Of a DNA stretch of 28,811 nucleotides, positions 1 through 6,743 are shown one piece after another (positions within the stretch are counted from its first letter, which is position 1; each line of letters opens with the position of its first letter). The stretch spans positions 1 through 28,811 of the forward strand of contig CAZOJX010000006.1 of NCBI GenBank assembly GCA_964580255.1. The letters run 5' to 3'. The translations under genes were made by a program, and so were the position numbers. This DNA is from HGM12587 sp964580255 (lineage in GTDB: Bacteria; Bacillota; Clostridia; Lachnospirales; Lachnospiraceae). Under the pieces are notes generated by a model. It saw only the letters and a list, made by a program, of their open reading frames with translations. It did no database searches and was not told where the DNA came from.

Positions 1-6
1 TGCCAT
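1..6 (-). CDS. First two codons of a gene leaving the window (partial)
   Basis: Read on the minus strand, an ATG-GCA (Met-Ala) at positions 6-1 is preceded by AGGAGGT with about 5 bases between, an excellent ribosome site, and further upstream by a promoter (60-88). The remainder of the gene lies outside the window, so no product can be proposed. It is transcribed divergently from the PadR gene at 224. Confidence 0.6.
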
Positions 7-17
7 AGGTTACCTCC

Positions 18-56
18 TGATTTCTATGTATGATTTCTATGTGTGATTTCTATGTT
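18..56. repeat. Three tandem copies of a 13-bp unit in a 5' leader
   Basis: TGATTTCTATGT plus one variable base is repeated exactly three times at 18-30, 31-43 and 44-56; only the last base of each unit differs (A, G, T). The array lies between the minus-strand -10 element (60-65) and the ribosome site of the gene starting at position 6, so it would form most of that gene's 5' untranslated leader. It has no spacers and is not a CRISPR array. Confidence 0.85.
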
Positions 57-59
57 TTT

Positions 60-88
60 ATTATCGCAATATTTTCCGTAAATGAAAA
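60..88 (-). promoter_or_regulatory. Promoter of the divergent gene leaving the window
   Basis: On the minus strand TTTTCA (88-83) is separated by 17 bp from GATAAT (65-60), and the -10 is preceded by TGC, an extended -10. The predicted start would fall in the 13-bp repeat array. The A/T-rich 61-142 stretch otherwise shows no gene. Confidence 0.55.
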
Positions 89-142
89 GATTTTTTTTCA
101 ATACATTCCCTGAAAAATCGATTTTTTTTCTTTTCAGTTCTA

Positions 143-171
143 TTGACAGACCGATTTTTGTGTTTTATTAT
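143..171 (+). promoter_or_regulatory. Promoter of the padR operon
   Basis: A perfect -35 TTGACA (143-148) and a near-consensus -10 TATTAT (166-171) are separated by exactly 17 bp. The element points at the PadR gene starting at 224 and is followed directly by a palindromic operator candidate. Confidence 0.85.
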
Positions 172-176
172 ATAGG

Positions 177-204
177 TAATCTATATATAGATAATCTATA
201 TATC
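177..204 (+). promoter_or_regulatory. Putative PadR operator (palindrome plus direct repeat)
   Basis: ATCTATATATAGAT (179-192) is a perfect 14-bp palindrome just downstream of the -10. TAATCTATATAT also occurs twice, at 177-188 and 192-203, a 15-bp step. Sites at the transcription start suit repression. Autoregulation by the adjacent PadR protein is common in this family; assignment here is inference. Confidence 0.65.
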
Positions 205-223
205 ATCAGAAGGAGGTACTAAA

Positions 224-553
224 ATGCCGATTGACAAAACTCTCGTCTCCGGAAGCATGTCCATGCTGATTCTTCGATTATTATCAGAGAAGGATCTTTA
301 TGGCTACGAAATGATCGATACCCTTCGGAAACGCTCCGAAAATGTATTTGAGCTGAAAGCCGGAACTCTTTATCCTCTCCTCCACTCTCTGGAAGAAAAG
401 AATTATCTGACCAGCTATGAAAAAGAAGTTGGGGGAAAGACTAGAAAATATTACCACATCACAAAGGAAGGCACACACTTTTTAGACAAAAAGAAAACAG
501 AATGGCAGCAGTATGCCAATGCCGTCACCAATGTTCTGGCACTGGAGGTATAA
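224..553 (+). CDS. PadR family transcriptional regulator
   Basis: A 109-residue winged-helix repressor of the short PadR type. The N-terminal segment reads like the family signature (SGSMSMLILRLLSEKDLYGYE), followed by the recognition region with KAGTLYPLLHSLEEKNYL and the wing with GGKTRKYYHITKEG. Length is normal for the subfamily that lacks a long C-terminal coiled coil. The start follows AAGGAGGT with good spacing. The stop codon is one base from the ATG of the next gene, so the two are translationally linked. PadR genes of this size are regularly paired with a gene whose product starts with a HAAS/permease-prefix domain, as here. It probably represses its own operon through the palindrome at 179-192. 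The ligand is unknown. Confidence 0.93.
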   Translation: MPIDKTLVSGSMSMLILRLLSEKDLYGYEMIDTLRKRSENVFELKAGTLYPLLHSLEEKNYLTSYEKEVGGKTRKYYHITKEGTHFLDKKKTEWQQYANAVTNVLALEV

Positions 554-554
554 G

Positions 555-1814
555 ATGAAATTAGAGGAATATTTGACTGTGGTTTCTCAGCAGATCCGCT
601 GCGCAAAGATCCGTCAGTCTGTAACCGACGAGCTTCGGGATCACATTCTGGATCAGGCCGAAGCCTATGAAGAAATGGGTGCTTTTCCTGAAGAAGCACT
701 GGAACGAGCCGTCCGGGAAATGGGTGATCCGGTAGATACCGGTGTTTCTCTGGATCGGATCCACCGCCCGCGCATGAACTGGAGCATCGTTTGTATGATT
801 GCTCTGATCAGTATTTTCAGCGTGGGAATGTTTTACTTTGCCGGCATAAATAATCTGGTTCAGTTTTCATGGCACCGTCAGGCATTTTTTGTGCTTTTGG
901 GAATTTTTTTCATGTTTTGCGTCTACCGTCTGGACTACAGTACTCTCGGAAAATTTGGCTGGAAGCCTGCGGTTCTCTTTTTAGCACTGCTCGTATTTGG
1001 CTGGATTTTTTCCTCCCGTCCCATTTATGGTGTCAGACGATGGATCTACATTGGAAGACTTTCTATTTCCGTTTCCGAAGCAATGCTGCTCTACGTCCCA
1101 CTGTTCGGCGCTGCCCTGTATGCCTTCCGGGGTGACGGAGCACGCATTTTCCTGAAAGTACTTCCATTGCTGATTTTTCCTGTGATTTTTTTATGGATCA
1201 CACCAAATCTTGGCAGTGCCCTCATTTTATTTGCCTGCCTTTTCTGTGTCTGGATCTATGCAGTGGCAAAAGGCTGGTACCGGATTCCGAAAAAATTGGT
1301 CTGCTTCCTTTCCGTAGGAATCGTTTTGCTGACTCCCCTGTTTCTCACCGGATATTTTTACTTTTTCGGAGCAGCCTATCAGACAGCCCGGATCCGCGCC
1401 TTTTTTGATTCAGACATGATCTTATATACCGGTTCCATGCTTTATACAGATTTTGTTCTGGTTGCCATGTGCGAAGTGTACGGTATTTTTCTGACCATCG
1501 CCGTACTTGCCGGACTGCTGCTGATTATCTTTAAGATGTTCCGAATCTCAGTCACACAGAAAAATCAGCTTGGTCAGATTTTGGGAATCAGCTGCGGACT
1601 TGTGTTCCTCGTTAAAACCGCCGCAGGCATTCTTATGAATCTTCAGCTCCTGCCGTACCTTTCCATCAATCTGCCGTTTCTCTCCTATGGCGGAAGCAGC
1701 GTGATCGTTTCTTATATTTTACTTGGACTGGTACTTAGCATTTATCGTTATCAGAACATTCTGCCGTCTTATTCAAATCGTTCCGGATCAGACGATAGAG
1801 TGCCGCAGCTGTAG
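555..1814 (+). CDS. HAAS/permease-prefix domain fused to a RodA/FtsW-like SEDS protein
   Basis: A 419-residue polytopic membrane protein. Residues about 1-72 are a cytoplasmic helical prefix (EEYLTVVSQQIRC... EEMGDP-type ending) like the DUF1700/HAAS domain; the rest is a SEDS protein, the family of peptidoglycan glycosyltransferases that polymerise lipid II. Diagnostic segments are GVRRWIYIGRLSISVSE, ITPNLGSALILF, the loop YTDFVLVAMCEVYG, whose Asp matches the essential Asp of FtsW/RodA, and LPFLSYGGSS near the C-terminus. The ATG at 555 is chosen over an in-frame one at 513 because GGAGG lies just upstream and it sits right after padR. Because catalytic motifs are kept, it may be an active, PadR-controlled accessory polymerase, distinct from housekeeping RodA/FtsW. 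Its last 80 bases overlap the 3' end of the convergent permease gene. Confidence 0.88.
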   Translation: MKLEEYLTVVSQQIRCAKIRQSVTDELRDHILDQAEAYEEMGAFPEEALERAVREMGDPVDTGVSLDRIHRPRMNWSIVCMIALISIFSVGMFYFAGINNLVQFSWHRQAFFVLLGIFFMFCVYRLDYSTLGKFGWKPAVLFLALLVFGWIFSSRPIYGVRRWIYIGRLSISVSEAMLLYVPLFGAALYAFRGDGARIFLKVLPLLIFPVIFLWITPNLGSALILFACLFCVWIYAVAKGWYRIPKKLVCFLSVGIVLLTPLFLTGYFYFFGAAYQTARIRAFFDSDMILYTGSMLYTDFVLVAMCEVYGIFLTIAVLAGLLLIIFKMFRISVTQKNQLGQILGISCGLVFLVKTAAGILMNLQLLPYLSINLPFLSYGGSSVIVSYILLGLVLSIYRYQNILPSYSNRSGSDDRVPQL

Positions 1815-2874
1815 GGACACCCAGAAGCATTCCGGAAATTCCCATAACACCGCCGCCGATCGTTACGGCCGCCAGCACCCAGACTCCAGGAAGGCCGATC
1901 GAACTTCCCACCACCTTCGGGTAGATCAGATTGCCTTCCAGCTGCTGCAGAACCACGATAAAAAGCAAAAAGATCAATGCCTGTACCGGCGACACCGTCA
2001 GGATCATGAATGCACCGACCCCTGCACCGATATAGGCTCCCGCTACCGGGATCAATGCAGTAAAACCGATCAATGTTCCGATCATCATTGCATATGGAAG
2101 CCGTAAGATGGACATTCCCAAAATACAGAGCAGTCCCAGAACGACCGCTTCAATGCACTGTCCTACAATGAACCGATGAAAAGAATCGTTAAAAATTCCT
2201 GCCACATAACGTACTTTTTCATTCCAGGACGGTTTCAGGTAATGTTCCATCAGGCGGCTGCACTGACTGATCAGTGACTCTTTTCCTATTAAAAGGTAAA
2301 TGGCAAAGATCAGACCGATGACAAACTGAGCGATCACAGAAATCGTCGCTGTCACTGCTCCCACCGCAGCCTGCGCTACGCCGCCGACACCGCTTGCCAG
2401 TACAGAAAGAAGCTCTGCCATTTTGGCCTGCCAGTCGATGGCGGTCAGGGAAGCAATGGAATCTTCAGACATCACTGCTGACAGAGTTCCGGTATCCTCC
2501 AGCCATTCCACGGCACCATCGATGGCTACCGGAATTTCTGCAATCAGCAGTCGGATACAGGCTGCCAGCTCCGGCAGTACCAAACCGATGATCAGACCGA
2601 TCAATGCCGCCAAAGTCAGCATTGCCGCCAGCATACAGACGATCCGTCGGCTCTTTTCCACCGATTCCTTTCGGCTTTTCGGAAAATAATGTTTCTCATA
2701 AAAACTCATTAAAATATTCAGAACATAGGCAATGACGCACCCCAGGATCAATGCACTGGCAGCACCAAAAAACACGCCAGCCAGCTTTGTCACCTTCTCC
2801 CAGTAATGAATTGCCAGAAAAGTTAAAAAGACGGTTGCTCCCAGACGGAAACAGTCTTTCCATTGAATTTTCAT
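1735..2874 (-). CDS. AI-2E family (PerM-like) transporter
   Basis: A 379-residue membrane protein of the AI-2E/UPF0118 family: paired N-terminal helices, a long amphipathic middle region, then the conserved C-terminal core with GTLIGFTALIPVAGAYIGAG and a run ending in GLPGVWVLAAVTIGGG...GMLLGVPTAA. Members export autoinducer-2 or act as ion/proton antiporters or general permeases; the substrate cannot be told from sequence. The ATG is preceded by GGAGGAG. The gene starts 20 bases after the stop of the alarmone synthetase and is probably co-transcribed with it. The 3' end overlaps the convergent SEDS gene by 80 bases and no terminator hairpin is visible between the two. Confidence 0.9.
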   Translation of the reverse strand: MKIQWKDCFRLGATVFLTFLAIHYWEKVTKLAGVFFGAASALILGCVIAYVLNILMSFYEKHYFPKSRKESVEKSRRIVCMLAAMLTLAALIGLIIGLVLPELAACIRLLIAEIPVAIDGAVEWLEDTGTLSAVMSEDSIASLTAIDWQAKMAELLSVLASGVGGVAQAAVGAVTATISVIAQFVIGLIFAIYLLIGKESLISQCSRLMEHYLKPSWNEKVRYVAGIFNDSFHRFIVGQCIEAVVLGLLCILGMSILRLPYAMMIGTLIGFTALIPVAGAYIGAGVGAFMILTVSPVQALIFLLFIVVLQQLEGNLIYPKVVGSSIGLPGVWVLAAVTIGGGVMGISGMLLGVPTAAALYRLIRNDLNKTAECSDNDKC

Positions 2875-2894
2875 ATTTTTTCTCCTCCGCCCGT

Positions 2895-3602
2895 TTATTC
2901 AACCTCATAAATATTTTCAGATTCCACCCGGGCACGCAGGGAATCCATTCTCTCGTCCAGCTGTGCGCTTAGCTCCGCACAATCCAGCAGTTCTTTTCTC
3001 ATATCATCGGTAAACTCGAAATCCTTTTTGTAATAAAGCTGATGCTCCAGACTTGCCCAGAAATCCATCGCAATGGTACGAAGCTGGATCTCCACCTGCA
3101 TCAGCCGTTTCTCATGCTCTAAAAAGATCGGAACCGTTACGATCAAATGAAGGCTGCGGTAACCGTTCGGCTTTGGATTTGCAATGTAATCCTTCCGTTC
3201 CAGAAGGGTAATGTCGTCCTGCTTCAGCAGAGCATCTGCCAGCAGATAGACGTCATCTACGAAGGAACAGACTACCCGGACACCGGCCACATCATGAATG
3301 TGCTCCTCGATCACTTCCAAAGAAAACGGCAGATCTCTGCGATCCAGCTTTTCTTTAATGCTCTCCAGACGTTTCAGTCTGCTTTTGATCCCATTGATTG
3401 GATTTCTGTCATAACGAAGGGAAAATTCCTCGTTCAGCACATTAAATTTCGTTTCCACTTCCATGATCGCACAGCGATAGTATGCCATCATTTTATTATA
3501 TTTCTGCAGGATCCCTTTGGACCAGTTCATCATATCCTCGTCAAAAAAAGCATCTAACAGTTTCCGTTCTCTAACCTTATCTTCTAATACACTGTTATTC
3601 AT
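2895..3602 (-). CDS. relQ: Small alarmone synthetase / GTP pyrophosphokinase (RelQ-like)
   Basis: A 235-residue single-domain RelA/SpoT synthetase that would transfer pyrophosphate from ATP to GTP or GDP, making (p)ppGpp. Signature segments are GIKSRLKRLESIKEK (residues 71-85), DVAGVRVVCSF (104-114), KDYIANPKPNGYRSLHL (137-153, G-loop) and VEIQLRTIAMDFWASLEHQLYYK (170-192). There is no hydrolase, TGS or ACT domain, and the length fits RelQ/YjbM. I chose the ATG at 3602 because GGAGG stands 11 bases upstream; earlier ATGs at 3623 and 3704 lack a ribosome site. It leads into the AI-2E transporter gene. The symbol is by family resemblance; RelP is the alternative. Confidence 0.9.
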   Translation of the reverse strand: MNNSVLEDKVRERKLLDAFFDEDMMNWSKGILQKYNKMMAYYRCAIMEVETKFNVLNEEFSLRYDRNPINGIKSRLKRLESIKEKLDRRDLPFSLEVIEEHIHDVAGVRVVCSFVDDVYLLADALLKQDDITLLERKDYIANPKPNGYRSLHLIVTVPIFLEHEKRLMQVEIQLRTIAMDFWASLEHQLYYKKDFEFTDDMRKELLDCAELSAQLDERMDSLRARVESENIYEVE

Positions 3603-3703
3603 AAAGTATTTAACCTCCATGTAAACATTTTCTGTTAATTCTATTTTACCATGATTTTCTCTGATACGGATAAGGAATTGATAAAGATTTGGAGAAATTT
3701 TCA

Positions 3704-3734
3704 TAAAAAAACACTGCGGAAATTTCCGCAGTGT
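3704..3734 (-). terminator. Rho-independent terminator of the msmK gene
   Basis: On the minus strand a perfect stem, ACACTGCGGAAA pairing with TTTCCGCAGTGT (3734-3711), is followed by seven T. It lies 20 bases after the MsmK stop codon. Confidence 0.92.
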
Positions 3735-3753
3735 CCTTTATTTGGGAGAATCC

Positions 3754-4920
3754 TTAAAATTCTAAGTTCTTTCCTGTTTCTTTGTCGAACATATGAGCAA
3801 CAGTTCCTGTAAATGTGAAGCCGATTTCATGTCCCATACCAACAGTTTCATGTCCCAGAGTTGGAATGATCAGGATTACGTCCTGTCCTTCATAAGTTAC
3901 GTGGTAGTGAATTTCGCTACCCATCATTTCGAATACGTCAACCTTACCCTGTAATAAGTTATCACCTTTTAATGTTAAGTGTTCAGGTCTTACACCTAAG
4001 GAGATATCCTGTGGTTCTACGTTGTTTGCAGCAAGTCTTGCCTGTTTGTCAGCAGATACTTCTACTTCGATTCCGCCGACTGCTACTGCATATTTATCAC
4101 CATTCTTAACAAGTTTTGCATCGAAGATGTTCATACGAGGCATTCCGATGAATCCTGCTACGAACAGGTTTGCCGGATGATCGAATACTTCCTGAGGTGT
4201 TCCTACCTGCTGGATTACACCATCTTTCATGATAACGATTCTGTCACCAAGTGTCATAGCTTCTGTCTGGTCATGTGTTACATAAATGAATGTTGTATCG
4301 ATTCTCTTACGTAATTTGATGATCTCAGCACGCATCTGGTTACGAAGCTTTGCATCGAGGTTTGATAAAGGTTCGTCCATGAGGAGAACTTTCGGGCTAC
4401 GAACGATCGCACGACCGATTGCAACACGCTGTCTCTGTCCACCGGAAAGAGCTTTTGGTTTTCTTTCCAGGTACTGTGTAATGTCAAGGATTTCAGCAGC
4501 TTCACGAACTTTTTTGTCGATGGTTGCTTTGTCCATTTTTGCTAATTTTAATGGGAATGCAAGGTTATCGTATACAGTCATGTGTGGGTAAAGAGCGTAT
4601 GACTGGAATACCATTGCGATATCTCTGTCCTTTGGTGCAACATCGTTTACGAGTTTGCCGTCGATGTATAATTCACCGCCGCTGATGTCTTCCAGACCTG
4701 CAACCATACGAAGAGTTGTAGATTTACCACATCCTGATGGTCCTACGAGTACGATAAATTCTTTGTCTGCGATTTCAAGGTTGAAATCCTGAACAGCTAA
4801 TACGCCTTCTTCTGTTACTAAAAGATTAGTTTTCTTTTCAGGCTGACCTTTTTTTGCTTTTTTCTTCTTTTCTGTGTTTGGGTAAACTTTTTTAATGTTC
4901 TGTAATGATAAGCTTGCCAT
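3754..4920 (-). CDS. ugpC: Sugar ABC transporter ATP-binding protein, MsmK/UgpC type
   Basis: A 388-residue ATPase of the MalK/MsmK/UgpC group that powers CUT1-class carbohydrate importers. It shows Walker A GPSGCGKST (60-68), the Q-loop QSYALYP, signature LSGGQRQRVAIGRA, Walker B VLLMDEP, switch THDQTEA, and a C-terminal TOBE/OB region with the typical LGVRPEHL. A Lys-rich insert of about 25 residues (roughly 16-40) precedes the core, compared with classic MalK. The ATG at 4920 has an AGGAAAGGAAA ribosome site; the upstream ATG at 4986 would lie at the promoter itself. The gene is monocistronic with its own promoter and terminator and no permease genes beside it, the usual arrangement for an ATPase shared by many sugar importers. 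Confidence 0.95.
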   Translation of the reverse strand: MASLSLQNIKKVYPNTEKKKKAKKGQPEKKTNLLVTEEGVLAVQDFNLEIADKEFIVLVGPSGCGKSTTLRMVAGLEDISGGELYIDGKLVNDVAPKDRDIAMVFQSYALYPHMTVYDNLAFPLKLAKMDKATIDKKVREAAEILDITQYLERKPKALSGGQRQRVAIGRAIVRSPKVLLMDEPLSNLDAKLRNQMRAEIIKLRKRIDTTFIYVTHDQTEAMTLGDRIVIMKDGVIQQVGTPQEVFDHPANLFVAGFIGMPRMNIFDAKLVKNGDKYAVAVGGIEVEVSADKQARLAANNVEPQDISLGVRPEHLTLKGDNLLQGKVDVFEMMGSEIHYHVTYEGQDVILIIPTLGHETVGMGHEIGFTFTGTVAHMFDKETGKNLEF

Positions 4921-4947
4921 GATGATTTCCTTTCCTGCTTCTATATT

Positions 4948-4972
4948 AAAGTACCTCTCACATCGGTACTTT
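4948..4972. promoter_or_regulatory. Inverted repeat in the msmK leader
   Basis: AAAGTACC (4948-4955) and GGTACTTT (4965-4972) are perfect 8-bp arms around a 9-base spacer, between the msmK -10 and its ribosome site. It could be an operator for the neighbouring regulator or an RNA hairpin in the leader. Confidence 0.55.
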
Positions 4973-4984
4973 TTAACTGTACTC

Positions 4985-5012
4985 ATTATAGCAAATAAAA
5001 TCTTTGAACAAA
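4985..5012 (-). promoter_or_regulatory. msmK promoter
   Basis: A perfect -10 TATAAT (4990-4985) on the minus strand with a weak -35 TTTGTT (5012-5007) at 16 bp. It lies between the terminator of the upstream gene and the msmK leader. Confidence 0.7.
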
Positions 5013-5016
5013 ATAC

Positions 5017-5047
5017 AAAAAAAGCTGCGGAAATCCGCAGGCTTTTT
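5017..5047 (-). terminator. Terminator of the sugar-sensor regulator gene
   Basis: On the minus strand GCCTGCGGATTTCCGCAGC forms a GC-rich stem with one bulge, followed by seven T. The A-run on the opposite side means it could act in both directions. The stem core resembles the msmK terminator. Confidence 0.85.
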
Positions 5048-5091
5048 TATACTTTTTCCCATATATTTCTCAAAAAGTCAAATCTGCTTTT

Positions 5092-6147
5092 TTACTGGAG
5101 GTATTCCTTCAAAAGCTCCTCAAGCTCTTTTCTGGTCCTGCAGTCGCAGATGCTCATATATTTCTTTACACGATATTTAACATTGCCCTCTGTCATATAG
5201 CAGCTGTCCGCAATGTCGCTGTACTTTGCATGATCCAAAAGCATAGCAATAATATGATGATCCATATCGTCAGCGTCCCGAAGGAGCTGTTCGATCTTCT
5301 CCATACTGATGATCTCAGGGTCTGCATAAGCTTCTGTTTCTTCCGGTACAAGAGCCGTATTTGACCGTTTTTCCGGAATATCACACACCCTGGCGTTCAT
5401 TCGGATTGTGATCACCGAAATTTCTTCTCTCATAGCTGCCATTTCCAGCACCGCCAGCGCTGTGCTTCCATAGCTTTCCAGATCAAGATCGATCAATGAG
5501 ATCCACCGGTTATATTTAGAATGTCTTAAAACTTCTTCACAGGAAAGGATCAAAAGATCTTCCAAAAGCTCCGGCATTTCTTTCTCCAGCTTCTTTACCA
5601 GGGAAATCGCTGCATATCCGTTGGTACAGACAACTGCATCATAAAGTGCCGCCTTTGGCTTAAAGGAACGGAAACAGGTTTCCAGATTTCCTGTATTTCT
5701 GTAAATATCTGTCGGATCCCCAATCAGCTTTGCAAAGCTTTCTGTGCGGTCTTTCTCCGCATCCGCCTCATAATTGGCTCCGTACAATGCGATCCGTTTT
5801 CTCCCTGCTGCCCTAAAAGCTTCCTGAAGCTTTGAAACTGCGCTCCTGATATCCGCACAGACCAGATGATACTGCCCCTGCACTTTTCTGCGGGACTGAT
5901 TGCTCAAAACGATCGGCACGCAGCCTTTTTGATTGCACAGCAGTACCTGTTCTTCTGTCCAGGCATTAGTGATTCCGATCACGCAGACAGAATCCCGGAG
6001 CAGAACCTGCTCCCCGTTCGTCAGCTGTTCATAGGAGATTCGGCGTTTCTTCAGTTCTTTTTGTAATCCTCCCAAAAGCTGTTTGCACCAGATAGACGGT
6101 TCGCAGCCATCTTCGCAGAGGATCTTTACCTTGTTTGTTACATTCAT
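5092..6147 (-). CDS. Regulator: periplasmic-binding-protein-like sensor with C-terminal HTH
   Basis: A 351-residue protein. Residues about 8-245 look like the type-1 periplasmic-binding/LacI sensor fold (strand-turn segments RKRIALYGANY, YDAVVCTNGYAAISLVKKL, DLLILSCEEV, YGSTALAVLEMAA), but the N-terminal HTH of LacI proteins is absent. Instead the last ~60 residues (AKYSDIADSCYMTEGNVKYRVKKYM...RKELEELLKEYL) look like a LuxR/GerE or related winged HTH. So the usual order of DNA-binding and sugar-binding parts is reversed. Placed just upstream of the shared sugar ATPase, it plausibly senses a carbohydrate, but the target is unproven. The start at 6147 has no good ribosome site and is the least certain point. 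The gene has its own promoter and terminator. Confidence 0.7.
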   Translation of the reverse strand: MNVTNKVKILCEDGCEPSIWCKQLLGGLQKELKKRRISYEQLTNGEQVLLRDSVCVIGITNAWTEEQVLLCNQKGCVPIVLSNQSRRKVQGQYHLVCADIRSAVSKLQEAFRAAGRKRIALYGANYEADAEKDRTESFAKLIGDPTDIYRNTGNLETCFRSFKPKAALYDAVVCTNGYAAISLVKKLEKEMPELLEDLLILSCEEVLRHSKYNRWISLIDLDLESYGSTALAVLEMAAMREEISVITIRMNARVCDIPEKRSNTALVPEETEAYADPEIISMEKIEQLLRDADDMDHHIIAMLLDHAKYSDIADSCYMTEGNVKYRVKKYMSICDCRTRKELEELLKEYLQ

Positions 6148-6183
6148 GGAAATAAGCTCGTTTTCTAAAATCTTCTGTTATTC

Positions 6184-6212
6184 ATCATACGAAAAAACAG
6201 GATTTCTGTAAA
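6184..6212 (-). promoter_or_regulatory. Promoter of the sugar-sensor regulator
   Basis: TTTACA (6212-6207), a 17-bp spacer and TATGAT (6189-6184) on the minus strand form a good housekeeping promoter 37 bases before the start codon. It separates this gene from the small peptide gene upstream. Confidence 0.7.
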
Positions 6213-6229
6213 GAACTTTTCCAATTTCC

Positions 6230-6280
6230 TTAGATCAGACCAAATACATATAAGATAGAATAGATAATTTCAAACTGCAT
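6230..6280 (-). CDS. 16-residue hydrophobic small protein
   Basis: A very short reading frame, MQFEIIYSILYVFGLI, preceded by GAGAGGAG at ideal spacing and by a promoter with response-regulator boxes (6315-6358). The ribosome site quality and the dedicated promoter argue that it is translated. The product would be almost entirely hydrophobic with one acidic residue, suited to a membrane-inserted or membrane-associated peptide. An in-frame ATG at 6298 would add MRGEKT but would overlap the ribosome site, so 6280 is preferred. No family recognised. Possible roles, all inferred, are feedback on the adjacent membrane kinase, membrane stabilisation, or a peptide partner of the two-helix protein encoded just upstream. 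Confidence 0.6.
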   Translation of the reverse strand: MQFEIIYSILYVFGLI

Positions 6281-6314
6281 TGTTTTTTCTCCTCTCATCT
6301 CTGTTGATGAGTCT

Positions 6315-6358
6315 ATCTTAAGCCCGCTTTGTTTTCAAAATGTTCCTGTAATGTTAAA
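6315..6358 (-). promoter_or_regulatory. Response-regulator boxes and promoter of the 16-residue peptide gene
   Basis: Minus strand: TTTAACATT begins at 6358, a second AACATTTT follows 11 bp later, and a third AAACA 11 bp after that, then a -10 TAAGAT at 6320-6315. The -35 position is occupied by repeats, not by a TTGACA, as in activator-dependent promoters. The same layout with the same 38-bp offset is seen at 27178-27221. Confidence 0.7.
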
Positions 6359-6368
6359 GTTTTATGAA

Positions 6369-6737
6369 TCACTGACTTAATTCCTCTGCAAGAGCCAGAA
6401 TCTGCGGAGCAATCTTTTCTTTTTCCATCTTTAACACCCGTTGATAAAGAGGAAGGGCAGCTCCCATAACGACAAGCCCCGTCAGTCCGAGAATAATGCC
6501 CGGAATCAGCATATTTTCTGTGCCTGCCAGGGAAGCACTCATACCGCCTCCAAAAAGCAGCACACCTACCACGCCGGCTATCACCGATACCATTGTTGCC
6601 TTTTTGGTAACGCCTGCATCTAATTTTCTTAACTGTTCCAGTTTATCCTCCTGCTGTGGCAGATATTTTTTCCGGATTGCGTCCACCTCGTCCTGCTGTT
6701 TTGCCGAATAGCTATATTCAAATGTTTCTTCTTTCAT
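6369..6737 (-). CDS. Two-helix membrane protein, third gene of the two-component operon
   Basis: A 122-residue protein of unknown function: a charged N-terminal helix (about 1-43, with AKQQDEVDAIRKKY and KLEQLRKLDAGV), two transmembrane helices (about 48-70 and 77-98) with a Gly-rich GGGMSASLAG turn and a PGIILGLTGLVVMGAALPLYQ stretch, and a short charged tail ending in APQILALAEEL. It is a clear paralogue of the protein at 27481, sharing the KLEQLRKLD, GMS, PGIxxGxxG, PLYxxxL and QIxALxxxL pattern. Its ATG lies 6 bases after the kinase stop with a GAGAGGA ribosome site, so it is in the same operon. Probably an envelope-associated accessory of the kinase or one of its outputs. Confidence 0.8.
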   Translation of the reverse strand: MKEETFEYSYSAKQQDEVDAIRKKYLPQQEDKLEQLRKLDAGVTKKATMVSVIAGVVGVLLFGGGMSASLAGTENMLIPGIILGLTGLVVMGAALPLYQRVLKMEKEKIAPQILALAEELSQ

Positions 6738-6743
6738 AAATTA

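Noticed and set aside
18..56. CRISPR array
   Set aside because: The repeats are only 13 bp and directly adjacent, with no spacers and no cas genes.
6230..6298. Longer 22-residue version of the small peptide starting at 6298
   Set aside because: In frame, but that ATG would sit on the strong ribosome site used by the ATG at 6280 and has no good site of its own.
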